64,000 nt of DNA from Thermoguttaceae bacterium (GTDB taxonomy: Bacteria > Planctomycetota > Planctomycetia > Pirellulales > Thermoguttaceae): NCBI GenBank assembly GCA_017939795.1, contig JAGBAA010000041.1, positions 1 through 64,000 of the forward strand, given 5' to 3'. The notes below the pieces were generated by a model. The model saw nothing but the letters and a program-made list of their open reading frames with translations. It had not been told where the DNA came from and searched no databases. The translations under genes were made by a program, and so were the position numbers. The number at the start of each line of letters is the position of its first letter. Positions within the stretch are counted from its first letter, which is position 1. Positions 45,651 to 56,272 of the stretch are shown piece after piece.

Positions 45651-46900
45651 ACGTCCGAAACGAAAGAGAAACACTTGACGTCCTGATCGTCGGAGCCGGT
45701 CCCGCCGGTTTTCTTGCGGCGATGAGTGCGGCCGGTTTTTCTTCGGAAAATTCACGGAAGATCCTGATCCTGGAAAAAATGCCGACGCCCGGCCGGAAAT
45801 TGCTCATCGCGGGTTCCGGACGGTGCAATCTGACGCACGCGGGGAATATTCAAGACTTTTTTTCGCGTTACGGCCAGAAAGAAAAGGAACGTTTTCTCAA
45901 ACCGGCACTCCTGAACTTCACGAACCTGGATCTCCTTCAATTGCTTCAGAAAAACGGCCTTCCGTGCGTTCAGCTCAATGACGGAAAGCTCTTTCCGAAA
46001 AGTGAGCGTTCACGCGATGTGCTGGAGCTTTTTCTGCGTCTGTGCGCGGAATTTCACGTGCGGATCCAGTGCGGCGAGGCGGTCGTCTCTGCTGAAAAAT
46101 CAGACGACGGATCTTTCCTGGTCCGGACGGAGACGGGAAAGACGTTCCGGACGCGAAATCTGATCGTTTCCGTTGGCGGAAAATCGTTCCCGGCGACCGG
46201 TTCCACCGGGGACGGCGAGCGATTTGCGAAACAGTTCGGGCACACTCTGGTCCCGCTGCGTCCGGCATTGGCTCCCGTGACGGTCTCCGGGTACTCTTTT
46301 GCATCCTGTGCCGGAATTTCTTTCCCGGATCTCTCCATTTCACTTTGGCGGGACGGCAGGAAGATCGCGCAGCGTACCGGCGACGTTCTCCTGACGCACC
46401 GCGGACTTTCCGGACCTGGAATTCTCGATTTCAGCCGTGAATTCCAGCGCGGAGACATTTTGAGGCTCGCCTTCGCGCCGGGATTGACGGACGCTCAATT
46501 CACGGAAATGCTCCAGCAGAATCCTCAGCGGGAGATCGGAAACCTCATCCGTACCGCCTTCGGCATCTCCGGGCGTTTCGTTTCGGCGGTACTGGAGCAG
46601 ATCGGAATGAGCGATTCCCTGAAATGCTGGCAGATCTCCAAAAAAATGCGCAAAATGCTCCTCACGTTCCTTACGGAATTCCCGTTTGAGATCCAGTCCG
46701 TCGGAAGTTTCCGCGAAGCGATGGTCACGGCAGGCGGAATCGCACTTTCGGAGATCGACCGTCAGACGATGGAGTCTCGGAAAGTGCCCGGTCTGTTTTT
46801 CGCGGGAGAGGTCCTGGACGTTGACGGCGACACGGGAGGATTCAACCTCCAGTTCGCATTTTCGTCTGGAGTCCTCGCAGGAAAAAATGCCGTCCGCTGA
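45635..46900 (+). CDS. HI0933/YhiN-type NAD(P)/FAD flavoprotein
   Basis: A 421-residue flavoprotein of the HI0933 (BaiN/YhiN-like) family. The FAD-binding motif DVLIVGAGPAGFLAA is near the start, GRKLLIAGSGRCNLTH is a family signature, and GDTGGFNLQFAFSSG near the C-terminus completes the FAD site. The reaction is not established for most members. The start is GTG at 45635, four bases after AAAGGGA, overlapping the activase gene; the two probably form an operon. It ends shortly before a terminator for the opposing gene. Confidence 0.88.
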   Translation: MENFVNVRNERETLDVLIVGAGPAGFLAAMSAAGFSSENSRKILILEKMPTPGRKLLIAGSGRCNLTHAGNIQDFFSRYGQKEKERFLKPALLNFTNLDLLQLLQKNGLPCVQLNDGKLFPKSERSRDVLELFLRLCAEFHVRIQCGEAVVSAEKSDDGSFLVRTETGKTFRTRNLIVSVGGKSFPATGSTGDGERFAKQFGHTLVPLRPALAPVTVSGYSFASCAGISFPDLSISLWRDGRKIAQRTGDVLLTHRGLSGPGILDFSREFQRGDILRLAFAPGLTDAQFTEMLQQNPQREIGNLIRTAFGISGRFVSAVLEQIGMSDSLKCWQISKKMRKMLLTFLTEFPFEIQSVGSFREAMVTAGGIALSEIDRQTMESRKVPGLFFAGEVLDVDGDTGGFNLQFAFSSGVLAGKNAVR

Positions 46901-46950
46901 CTTCCCCCTTCTTCGCGCCAAGTATTCCCAAAATTTCGGACAACTGCATG

Positions 46951-46981
46951 AAAAAGGCCCCAATGCCGAAACACCGGGGCC
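46951..46981 (-). terminator. Terminator of the candidate immunity gene
   Basis: Stem GGCCCC / GGGGCC with a 14-nt loop, followed on the minus strand by TTTTT. It lies just beyond the convergent flavoprotein gene. Confidence 0.85.
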
Positions 46982-47059
46982 GTGGTGCGATAACACACCA
47001 ACACGCACTATCGTAATCTCTGCCGCCCGGCTCATGGCGGACCAGCAGTCAAATTCTGT

Positions 47060-47467
47060 TTATAGTTGAATGTCAAGTGCAGAATCGTCGAAACATTTCC
47101 AACTAATTTCTTTATATCCACTGTTTTTTCTTAAATAATCATGACGTACAGATTCGGTAACTTCCGTAATCTTACCATCCACGATTTTGACTCCAAACCG
47201 AGGGAAAAGCCAGTAAAGAAACGTTTTCCCATCAACACACGGCAACGCGACCCGAACAGTTCTTTCTTCCGTATCGTCCACTACCTTCAATGGAGTTTTC
47301 AATAAAAGGAAATTCTGTTTTTCGGGGTCGATTCCCAAATAATCCATTGAGTATTTATTAAATCCCATAGACAACCTGATAACCTCCTTAGGTGTATCCG
47401 GAAGCCAGGAATTTCCAATTTCAAGATAAATCATGTATTTGTCTCGAATTTCTGATGGAAGTCTCAT
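47060..47467 (-). CDS. Hypothetical protein, candidate immunity protein
   Basis: A 135-residue soluble protein that I do not recognise. It is lower in GC than its neighbours and has no leader, no membrane segment and no obvious catalytic motif. Its ATG overlaps the last codon and stop of the decayed MuF-toxin reading frame upstream (ATTATGAGA), and AGGAGATATT serves as ribosome-binding site. Tight coupling to the toxin end is the usual position of an immunity gene in polymorphic toxin systems, so that role is proposed. The frame itself is intact, unlike the toxin. Confidence 0.6.
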   Translation of the reverse strand: MRLPSEIRDKYMIYLEIGNSWLPDTPKEVIRLSMGFNKYSMDYLGIDPEKQNFLLLKTPLKVVDDTEERTVRVALPCVDGKTFLYWLFPRFGVKIVDGKITEVTESVRHDYLRKNSGYKEISWKCFDDSALDIQL

Positions 47468-48310
47468 AATATCTCCTCTTGAGGATAAATGAGTTTAAGT
47501 ATCTCTCGCAGTTTGTTGATCACATATTCGGTTGCCGGAATTTCCAGTTCTCTCGCTGTCCAAATTGGCGAAACTGACCGGGATACAGCTGTCCTTCCCA
47601 TTGAATCGAAACAATGAGCTTGCGTAGATCTCGGCCCTTTCACGCTCTTTTTCAGATGGATTTTCTTCTTTTATTTTAGTCCATTTTTTGGGAGTTTTCG
47701 CATACGTCGGACTTACAGAAAATTTTACGGGATTTTCTGACGGACCGCCAGTTGCATGATTTGAGGATTGACCAAAATAGTAAATCCTTTCATTTTTCGG
47801 CTTTTTATAGGTTCTTTCTACAGTTTTTGACGGATTTTTAGGGCAGATGAGGAAATCTTCGGAGTTGCGAAAATGCCGACGTTTCCTCGAAACTCCTTCG
47901 GAACGTTCATTGCGTCAGATGTTCGTTTTCGCGGATCCCGCCCAGTAATTCCAAAATCGATTTTCGCTATCGGCTCATCTTTCCAGATCTCAAGCGTCGT
48001 GCAGCGGCAGTTCCAGCCGTTCGGAGGGAAGTATTTTTTCCAGAACGGGTCCTCTTTCGGGAGACGCACTCCTTCCAGAACGCGGTGACCTTCTCGGACG
48101 CGGTCGTCTCCGGCGGTCACGTACTCAAACCCCCAGATGTAGTCGCCAAAATCGCTGTCGTTGACGGTGTTCCATCTGCCCGCGGCGTAGGCTTTGCTGA
48201 GATCGCGTCTGGAAAAGTACCAATATTGGCGGACTGTTTCCGCAAGAAAGTCGACTGTTCCGGCAAAGAAAAAGCCAAAAGTCTCCGACCTGTTCTGAAA
48301 ATTTGGCGGC
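47468..48310 (-). pseudogene. Decayed MuF-type polymorphic toxin, frameshifted
   Basis: On the minus strand a MuF-like (Mu gpF/SPP1 gp7 head-morphogenesis) domain is readable from about 48300: RWNTVNDSDFGDYIWGFEYV, then TAGDDRVREGH and PPNGWNCRC. This frame stops at 47818. A second frame continues with NPSKTVERTYKKPKNERIYY and WTKIKEENPSEKE down to about 47570. A third frame ends LEIPATEYVINKLREILKLI just before the immunity candidate. At least two frameshifts are therefore needed to join them, and the N-terminal head domain is missing. The C-terminal part would be the toxin domain; I do not recognise its class. It is probably a prophage-derived or laterally acquired remnant. Confidence 0.75.
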
Positions 48311-48355
48311 TCCTGTTTTTTTCTGATTTATCTGACTTATTCGGGTCGGTCCCCC

Positions 48356-48383
48356 TTGCTTTTTCCCGGTTTCCTGCTATACT
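48356..48383 (+). promoter_or_regulatory. carB promoter
   Basis: TTGCTT (48356-48361), a 16-nt spacer and TATACT (48378-48383), about 77 nt before the carB ATG. Confidence 0.7.
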
Positions 48384-48459
48384 GAACAGGATTTTAGAGG
48401 ACAGTCGGAGAAAGGTCCCGTCTGTGCCCCCATTTATCTCAAGTTTTACGAGGGAAGCC

Positions 48460-51400
48460 ATGGCAAAACGCGAAGATATTAAAAAAGTGCTCATCATTGG
48501 TTCCGGTCCGATCGTGATCGGTCAGGCGTGCGAATTTGACTATTCCGGAACGCAGGCCTGCAAGGCGCTCCGGGAAATGGGATACGAGATCGTTTTGGTC
48601 AACTCGAACCCGGCGACGATCATGACCGACCCGGGAATGGCCGACGCGACGTACATTGAGCCGCTGACGGTCGAATCGCTGGAACGAATTATTGCCAAAG
48701 AACGCCCCGATGCCCTTCTTCCGAACCTCGGAGGACAGTCGGGGCTTAATCTTGCTTCCTCGCTGGCTCAGGCCGGAGTTCTTGAAAAATATGATGTGCA
48801 GGTCATCGGCGTTCAGCTCGATGCGATCGAACGCGGTGAAGACCGTCAGGCATTCAAGGACACGATGGCAAAACTCGGCATCGACACGCCGCGCAGCGAG
48901 ATCGCGACGGACGTCGAGCAGTGCGAAAAGATCGCAGAATCTCTCGGCTACCCGGTCGTCGTTCGTCCCGCATACACCATGGGCGGTACCGGCGGCGGGA
49001 TCGTGTACAATCAGGAGGAACTCCGCACGATCGCCAAACGCGGTCTGGCCGCCTCCCTCGTGCATCAGGTCCTCATTGAAGAATGCGTCATGGGCTGGGA
49101 AGAGCTGGAGCTGGAAGTCGTCCGCGATGCCAAAGGCCACATGATCACGGTCTGCTTCATCGAAAACATCGATCCGCTCGGTGTCCACACCGGTGACTCT
49201 TTCTGCTCGGCTCCGATGCTGACTATCTCGCAGGAGCTTCAGGACCGCCTCCAGGACTACGCCTACCGCATCGTCGAAGCGATCGAAGTCATCGGCGGCA
49301 CCAACGTCCAGTTTGCTCACGATCCGGTTTCTGACCGCGTCGTAGTCATCGAGATCAACCCCCGTACTTCCCGCAGTTCCGCACTTGCCTCGAAGGCGAC
49401 CGGTTTCCCGATCGCTCTGGTCTCCTCCCGTCTGGCTGCCGGAATGACGCTGGATGAAATGCCGTACTGGCGCGACGGCTCCCTCGACAAATACACTCCG
49501 TCCGGCGATTACATCGTGATCAAATTCGCCCGCTGGGCGTTCGAAAAATTCCACGGCGTCGAAGATAAACTGGGCACGCAGATGCGCGCGGTCGGTGAGG
49601 TCATGTCGATCGGCAAGACCTTTAAGGAAGCGATGCAGAAAGCGATCCGCTCCCTGGAAAAAGGACGCATGGGCCTCGGTTTCGCGAAAGACTTCAACAA
49701 ACTGCCGCTGGAAGAGCTGATGCGCCGCCTGAACTTCGCCAACAGCGAACGCTACTTCCTCATGTACGAAGCGATGCGCAAAGGCGCGACGGTGGACCAG
49801 CTCCACGAAAAAACGAGCGTGAAGAAGTACTTCCTTGAGCAGATCAAAGAACTGGTCGACGAAGAAGAAGCGATCATCGCAGCCGGCGCGAATCTGACGG
49901 ATGAAATGCTCATTCAGGCCAAGAAAAACGGTTTCGCCGACAAATACCTCGCGCAGCTCACCGGTCTGAAAGAACGCGACATTCGCCATCGCCGCATTGC
50001 GCTGGGAGTCGTTCAGCGCTGGGATGCCGTCCCGGTCAGCGGAGTGGATGATGCGTGCTATTACTATTCCAGCTACAATATCGCGGAAGGCAAGGAAAAT
50101 TGCCCGGTCTCGCCGAACAAAAAAGTCATGGTCCTTGGCGGCGGCCCGAACCGTATCGGACAGGGGATCGAGTTCGACTACTGCTGCGTCCATGCGTCTC
50201 TCGCGCTGCGCAAAGCAGGATACGAGACCATCATGGTCAACTGCAACCCGGAAACGGTCTCGACGGATTACGATACCTCGGATAAACTGTACTTCGAGCC
50301 GCTCACGGTCGAAGATGTGCTGAGCATTTACGAACATGAGAAACCGGACGGAGTCGTCTGCCAGTTCGGCGGTCAGACCCCGCTGAATATCGCGGAAGAG
50401 CTGGCGGAGGAAGGCGTGAAGATCCTCGGCACGCAGCCGCAGACGATCGCTCTGGCGGAAGACCGCGACCTGTTCCGCAACATGATGAAGAAACTCGGCA
50501 TCCCGCAGACCGAATCCGGAATGGCGAGCACGATCGAAGAAGCTCTCGAAATCGCAAACCGCCTCGGCTACCCGCTGATGGTCCGTCCGTCCTTCGTCCT
50601 TGGCGGCCGTGCAATGGAAGTCGTCTACGACGAAGCGCACCTGCGCCGTTACGTTGCCGCGGCAGTCGACGTCTCTCCGGAACGTCCGATCATGCTTGAC
50701 TGCTTCCTCGAAAATGCGATCGAGACCGAAGCGGACGCGATCTGCGACGGAACGGACGCTTTCGTTCCTGCCGTCATGGAGCACATTGAGCTTGCGGGCA
50801 TCCACTCCGGCGACTCCGCCTGTGTGATCCCGCCGAAGAGCATTCCGCCGAAGCACGTCGACACGATCATCGAGTACACGAAGAAGATCGCCATCGAAAT
50901 GGGCGTCGTCGGTCTGATGAACATTCAGTACGCTATCGCCCGCGACACGGTCTACATTCTGGAAGCCAATCCGCGTGCGAGCCGTACGGTCCCGCTCGTC
51001 TCGAAGGTCTGTGCGATCCAGATGGCGGCACTCGCGACGCAGTGTATGCTCGGCAAATCGATCCAGGATCTGAACATCCAGAAAAAGCACATCACACATT
51101 ACGGCGTCAAGGAAGCGGTCTTCCCGTTCAATATGTTCCCGGAAGTCGACCCGATCCTTGGTCCGGAAATGCGTTCGACGGGCGAAGTGCTCGGAATGTG
51201 CAGTTCCTTCGGCCTTGCGTACTACAAAGCGCAGGAAGCTGCGAATGCGTGTCTGCCGCGCAAAGGGACGGTTCTGATCACCGTCAACGCAAACGATCGC
51301 CCGGCAGTTGGAAAAGCGGCCTCAATGTTCGCGAAACTTGGATTCCGGATCCTGGCGACTGGAGGAACGTATGATTTCCTGAAATCTCAGGACATCCCGT

Positions 51401-51666
51401 GCGAGAAGATCCAGAAACTTTACGAAGGCCGTCCGAATATCATGGACGCACTGAAAAACGACGAGATCCAGCTCGTGGTCAATACGCCGGCAGGTCCGAC
51501 GAGCCAGCATGACGACTCGTATATCCGCAAGAACGCGATCCGTCTGAAGATCCCGTACCTCACGACGCTCGCCGCCGCGGAAGCTGCTGCGCAGGGGATC
51601 GAAGCGATCAACTCCGACTCCATCGTCGTGAAGTCGCTCCAGGAATTCCATGCGGCCATGAACTAA
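48460..51666 (+). CDS. carB: Carbamoyl-phosphate synthase large subunit
   Basis: A 1068-residue synthase making carbamoyl phosphate from bicarbonate, ammonia (from the CarA subunit) and two ATP for arginine and pyrimidine synthesis. Two homologous ATP-grasp halves each begin with a GSGPIVIGQACEFDYSG or GGGPNRIGQGIEFDYCC motif. The C-terminal methylglyoxal-synthase-like allosteric domain (about 940-1068) ends in ALKNDEIQLVVNTPAG and later EFHAAMN. The length matches E. coli CarB (1073). The frame is open far upstream to 48085, but GAGGGA before the ATG at 48460 and the promoter at 48356 set the start. carA is not in the window. Confidence 0.97.
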   Translation: MAKREDIKKVLIIGSGPIVIGQACEFDYSGTQACKALREMGYEIVLVNSNPATIMTDPGMADATYIEPLTVESLERIIAKERPDALLPNLGGQSGLNLASSLAQAGVLEKYDVQVIGVQLDAIERGEDRQAFKDTMAKLGIDTPRSEIATDVEQCEKIAESLGYPVVVRPAYTMGGTGGGIVYNQEELRTIAKRGLAASLVHQVLIEECVMGWEELELEVVRDAKGHMITVCFIENIDPLGVHTGDSFCSAPMLTISQELQDRLQDYAYRIVEAIEVIGGTNVQFAHDPVSDRVVVIEINPRTSRSSALASKATGFPIALVSSRLAAGMTLDEMPYWRDGSLDKYTPSGDYIVIKFARWAFEKFHGVEDKLGTQMRAVGEVMSIGKTFKEAMQKAIRSLEKGRMGLGFAKDFNKLPLEELMRRLNFANSERYFLMYEAMRKGATVDQLHEKTSVKKYFLEQIKELVDEEEAIIAAGANLTDEMLIQAKKNGFADKYLAQLTGLKERDIRHRRIALGVVQRWDAVPVSGVDDACYYYSSYNIAEGKENCPVSPNKKVMVLGGGPNRIGQGIEFDYCCVHASLALRKAGYETIMVNCNPETVSTDYDTSDKLYFEPLTVEDVLSIYEHEKPDGVVCQFGGQTPLNIAEELAEEGVKILGTQPQTIALAEDRDLFRNMMKKLGIPQTESGMASTIEEALEIANRLGYPLMVRPSFVLGGRAMEVVYDEAHLRRYVAAAVDVSPERPIMLDCFLENAIETEADAICDGTDAFVPAVMEHIELAGIHSGDSACVIPPKSIPPKHVDTIIEYTKKIAIEMGVVGLMNIQYAIARDTVYILEANPRASRTVPLVSKVCAIQMAALATQCMLGKSIQDLNIQKKHITHYGVKEAVFPFNMFPEVDPILGPEMRSTGEVLGMCSSFGLAYYKAQEAANACLPRKGTVLITVNANDRPAVGKAASMFAKLGFRILATGGTYDFLKSQDIPCEKIQKLYEGRPNIMDALKNDEIQLVVNTPAGPTSQHDDSYIRKNAIRLKIPYLTTLAAAEAAAQGIEAINSDSIVVKSLQEFHAAMN

Positions 51667-51692
51667 ATATTCACTGATGCAAAACCGCTTAT

Positions 51693-51725
51693 CCCCGTTC
51701 AGTTACCCGGCTGAACGGGGTTTTT
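51693..51725 (+). terminator. carB terminator
   Basis: A perfect 10-bp stem, CCCCGTTCAG / CTGAACGGGG, with an 8-nt loop and TTTTT. Confidence 0.95.
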
Positions 51726-51787
51726 CCTGCAAACAGAAAGACGGTAGAACTGAGAGCGGTCCAATCAGGCAGAAAGGCGGGGACATT

Positions 51788-53143
51788 TCATGCCATGATT
51801 TCCCCATCCAGGAATCGCAGCAGCACATCGCGAAGACTCAAAAGCATCCAGATCGCCATGCCGCCCCAGAGCAGAAAAGCGACCATCGAGAAAACCGGTC
51901 CAACTTTCATGATTCCAAGCCCAAACAGGAATCCTATCAGCACTCCGCCGTTACTGATCTCAACAGACGCCCGGCATTTTCCATAAAAAACGGCCTCGCT
52001 GCCTATCGTTATCCGCTCTGCCATCCTGAGAAGGTGCGATACGAAAAAAGTGAGCGAAACCCCAAAGAAAAGACTTCCTCCCACCAGCAGCACTTCTCCT
52101 CCGACCAATGATTCCAGATGGATCTCCATCATCTGGAGCCCAACAAATTCCGCGACGGCCGCCAGAAAAATTCCAAACAGAAGTACAGATCGGAATTTCA
52201 TCCGGAATCGTTTCGGCAGTGCGCAAAGCAAACTCCCACCGGTCAGCAGAAGAATGTACGCACCTGGAAATCCCCACCGAATGAGCTTCCGGGCAAATTC
52301 CACATCGTGAGCCGTAAAGAACGTCACCGCACACCAAAGCATACAGGCTGCACTCGCCAGCAAAAGTGCAATTCCCAGGGAAGCAAGCTTTAACCCGCGA
52401 ATTTCCTCCAACGTCAACTCCGAAAGCTTCACCCTTCCAGCCTCTGATTCCCAAACAGATACGGACGGCGCACAGGAACCATCTCCCGGTTTTCCTATAC
52501 TCAATGCCATACCGGAGGCCGGTTCCGTTTCCCGTTCTCTGGCAAATTTCCGCAGACTCAGACAGAGAAGCAGCGGGAGTAAGCAGGTAAGGCAGAAAAC
52601 AGAAAAAAAGAATCCGCTAAGAGCGAACAGCTCCCTCTTGAATACGATTCCGGCAACTATTCCTCCGAAAAAACCGAGCAAACCGCCCCATACGACTAGA
52701 GATGCCAGCCGACTCTGCGTCAAACGCGAAATGGCATTCAGAAAAAGAAGGAACGGCAATATCCAGAAAACCTTCAAGACGACCGGCGGAACGCATAACA
52801 GATCAACGCCGACTCCGCCATGAAAAAAAGCTCCAAACCACTCAGCCAATGAAAGAAGCCAGAGCAGCCAGACCGCCAGCATTCCCTGTGCAAGATTTCG
52901 CGGTTTCGGATCCGAAAAAACTGGAAACCGTATCAAACGCAAATGAGCGTAAAATTCAAGCACGACCCCCGAAAGAAACAGGACCAGATATTTCCACGAA
53001 GGAAATTTTTCGATCGTCGGGGCACCATCATAAAAACAACACGCAAGAGCCAATAGAAAAAAAGCTAACGGCAAAATCCCCAGTGCGTTGGCCGCTCTGC
53101 GCACATCCCGGATCTCATTCAGCTTCAAAACACGCATTTCCAT
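51788..53143 (-). CDS. Multi-pass membrane protein, function unknown
   Basis: A 451-residue integral membrane protein with about eleven hydrophobic segments. A soluble loop of about 55 residues (around 205-260) lies in the middle. The N-terminal MEMRVLKLNEIRDVRR is cytoplasmic-looking. I recognise no transporter or enzyme motif. It stands alone between the convergent carB gene and the ATP synthase operon. The ATG at 53143 follows AGGAG with 7 nt spacing. Confidence 0.75.
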   Translation of the reverse strand: MEMRVLKLNEIRDVRRAANALGILPLAFFLLALACCFYDGAPTIEKFPSWKYLVLFLSGVVLEFYAHLRLIRFPVFSDPKPRNLAQGMLAVWLLWLLSLAEWFGAFFHGGVGVDLLCVPPVVLKVFWILPFLLFLNAISRLTQSRLASLVVWGGLLGFFGGIVAGIVFKRELFALSGFFFSVFCLTCLLPLLLCLSLRKFARERETEPASGMALSIGKPGDGSCAPSVSVWESEAGRVKLSELTLEEIRGLKLASLGIALLLASAACMLWCAVTFFTAHDVEFARKLIRWGFPGAYILLLTGGSLLCALPKRFRMKFRSVLLFGIFLAAVAEFVGLQMMEIHLESLVGGEVLLVGGSLFFGVSLTFFVSHLLRMAERITIGSEAVFYGKCRASVEISNGGVLIGFLFGLGIMKVGPVFSMVAFLLWGGMAIWMLLSLRDVLLRFLDGEIMA

Positions 53144-53239
53144 CCCTATTCTCCTGCCTCAAAAACTTCGCGACTGGTGACTATCCCCTGCTCCCGGCTT
53201 GAGTTTTCGAAAGGCTCGCCTACGGAAACAGTTCTCATC

Positions 53240-53267
53240 AAAAAAAAGGACCAGATCGCTCTGGTCC
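53240..53267 (-). terminator. atp operon terminator
   Basis: A perfect 8-bp stem, GGACCAGA / TCTGGTCC, with a 4-nt loop and eight or more T residues on the minus strand. Confidence 0.95.
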
Positions 53268-53288
53268 TCGGTATGCGTGCGAACTAAA

Positions 53289-53690
53289 CTATTTGTTCAC
53301 GATGCGCAACATGGCTCTCGCCGACTGAAGCGCCGCGTTTCGCAGCTCAACCTCTTCCACCGTGGAAGCCGGTTTAGCGGATGCTTCGGCAAATGCCTGT
53401 TCAGCAGTCTCCTTCGTGATCTGGGCTACCGGGACTGCACGGCTCGTCATCAGCGTGACGGAATTGTTCAAAACCTCAACAAAACCGCCCGAGACAAAAT
53501 ACGAATCCGTGTTCTCTCCGTTCCGGATACGAAGTTCACCAGCTCCCAAACGACCAATGACCGGAGTGTGATTGAATGCGATGCCATAGTCGCCATCATA
53601 AAGCGGCAAAGAGACGAATTCTGCACTCTTCTCCAAAACCACCTTCTCAGGCGTGACGACGATGCATTTGATTTCCATTTTAGACTCCAA
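53289..53690 (-). CDS. atpC: ATP synthase epsilon subunit
   Basis: A 133-residue F1 subunit linking the rotor to the c-ring and inhibiting ATP hydrolysis. The N-terminal beta-sandwich contains VVTPEKVVLEK and LPLYDGDYGIAFNHTPV, including the usual H-P motif. The C-terminal helical hairpin is present and Ala/Glu-rich. It is the last gene of the operon, 71 nt after atpD and directly before a strong terminator. Confidence 0.92.
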   Translation of the reverse strand: MESKMEIKCIVVTPEKVVLEKSAEFVSLPLYDGDYGIAFNHTPVIGRLGAGELRIRNGENTDSYFVSGGFVEVLNNSVTLMTSRAVPVAQITKETAEQAFAEASAKPASTVEEVELRNAALQSARAMLRIVNK

Positions 53691-53761
53691 TTCCCGTCAC
53701 GGGAGTTCCTGGGTTCTGCGGGAACCGCCAAAGACAGTCCCCGCCGGATTGAACAACGAAA

Positions 53762-55216
<1,455 letters not shown>

Positions 55217-55329
55217 CTATGATGCAGCGGAATGATCCGTGCGTTGATGTTTTGGACAAATTTGAATATCAAACGATCGCGTTCGCGCCCCGGTCTCTCT
55301 GAATGAAAAGACCAGGACGCCGGAGCCGC

Positions 55330-56244
55330 TCATTTAAGAGCTTCGACACCACCGATAAGCTCAGTGAGTTCGCCCGTAATCTGACTCTGACGCGAACGGT
55401 TCACCGCCATCGTAAGAGTCTGAATCATCGCATCGGCGTTTTCCGTTGCCGCCTTCATCGCAACCATTCGCGCGATCTGTTCGCAAACGGCCGCGTCAAG
55501 GAAACACTTGAACAGCTTCGTTTTGAAACTCGCAGGTACGATCTCTTTCAGAATGCTGTCCGCACTCGGAAGGAAATCATATTCCGCGTTGATATTATTG
55601 TCTGCGTCATTCGTTTTCGCATCATCCGTACTGCCAAGCTCAGACAGCGGAAGAAGCGTTTCGTGAACGACAGCCTGCTTCGACATGGAAAAGAATTTCG
55701 TATAAACGATCTCCAACCGGTCGATTTTCCCCGTCAGGTACTCTTCGAGATACTTGTTGGCAATCATTTCGACTTCATCCCACGCCGGTTTGTCTTCAAA
55801 CTGCGTGTACGTTTCGGTGGGCTTCACCTTGCGAAAATTGAAATAGGAAATACCACGTTTACCGGCAACATCCAGAATCGCGTTTTCAACTTTCTGATCG
55901 GCGGCCGACTCAACTTTTCCCGTCAGCTCATTCCAGCGGCGAACCGCACGGCGCAGAATTCCTCCATTGTACCCGCCGCAAAGACCGCGGTTGGAACTCA
56001 GGACAAGAAGCTGCACCGTTTTCGTCTCAGGATGCTCGACGAGCAAAGGATGAGAGACCTCCGCTCCGGAACCTGCCAAATTACGCACCATGTTTGTCAA
56101 ACGATCCGTGTAGGCCATCGCCGACATTGCACGGTCCATCGCGCCGCGGTAGCACGCTGTGGAGATCAGCTCCATCGTTCGCGTGATCTTGCGGATACTG
56201 CGAATGGACTGGCGTCGTTTATTAAGCGTTTTCGTTTTTGCCAT
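55330..56244 (-). CDS. atpG: ATP synthase gamma subunit
   Basis: The 304-residue rotor shaft of F1. The N-terminal helix KTLNKRRQSIRSIRKITRTM and the C-terminal helix VNRSRQSQITGELTELIGG are the paired coiled coil. The central segment LVLSSNRGLCGGYN is the family signature. It is slightly longer than E. coli gamma (287) because of a short Asp/Asn-rich insert (DDAKTNDADNNIN). Its gene follows atpA by 28 nt. Confidence 0.96.
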   Translation of the reverse strand: MAKTKTLNKRRQSIRSIRKITRTMELISTACYRGAMDRAMSAMAYTDRLTNMVRNLAGSGAEVSHPLLVEHPETKTVQLLVLSSNRGLCGGYNGGILRRAVRRWNELTGKVESAADQKVENAILDVAGKRGISYFNFRKVKPTETYTQFEDKPAWDEVEMIANKYLEEYLTGKIDRLEIVYTKFFSMSKQAVVHETLLPLSELGSTDDAKTNDADNNINAEYDFLPSADSILKEIVPASFKTKLFKCFLDAAVCEQIARMVAMKAATENADAMIQTLTMAVNRSRQSQITGELTELIGGVEALK

Positions 56245-56272
56245 GATTGCGAATTCTTATTCTAAAGTGCCA

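Noticed and set aside
47818..48120. Intact 100-residue phage protein
   Set aside because: The frame begins mid-domain and ends at a frameshift; upstream and downstream sequence in other frames continues the same protein.
48085..48459. N-terminal extension of carB
   Set aside because: The extension contains the carB promoter and overlaps the MuF remnant; the usual CarB start lies at 48460 with a ribosome-binding site.
48439..51099. 886-codon open frame antisense to carB
   Set aside because: Shadow of the carB coding frame, caused by GC-biased codon use.
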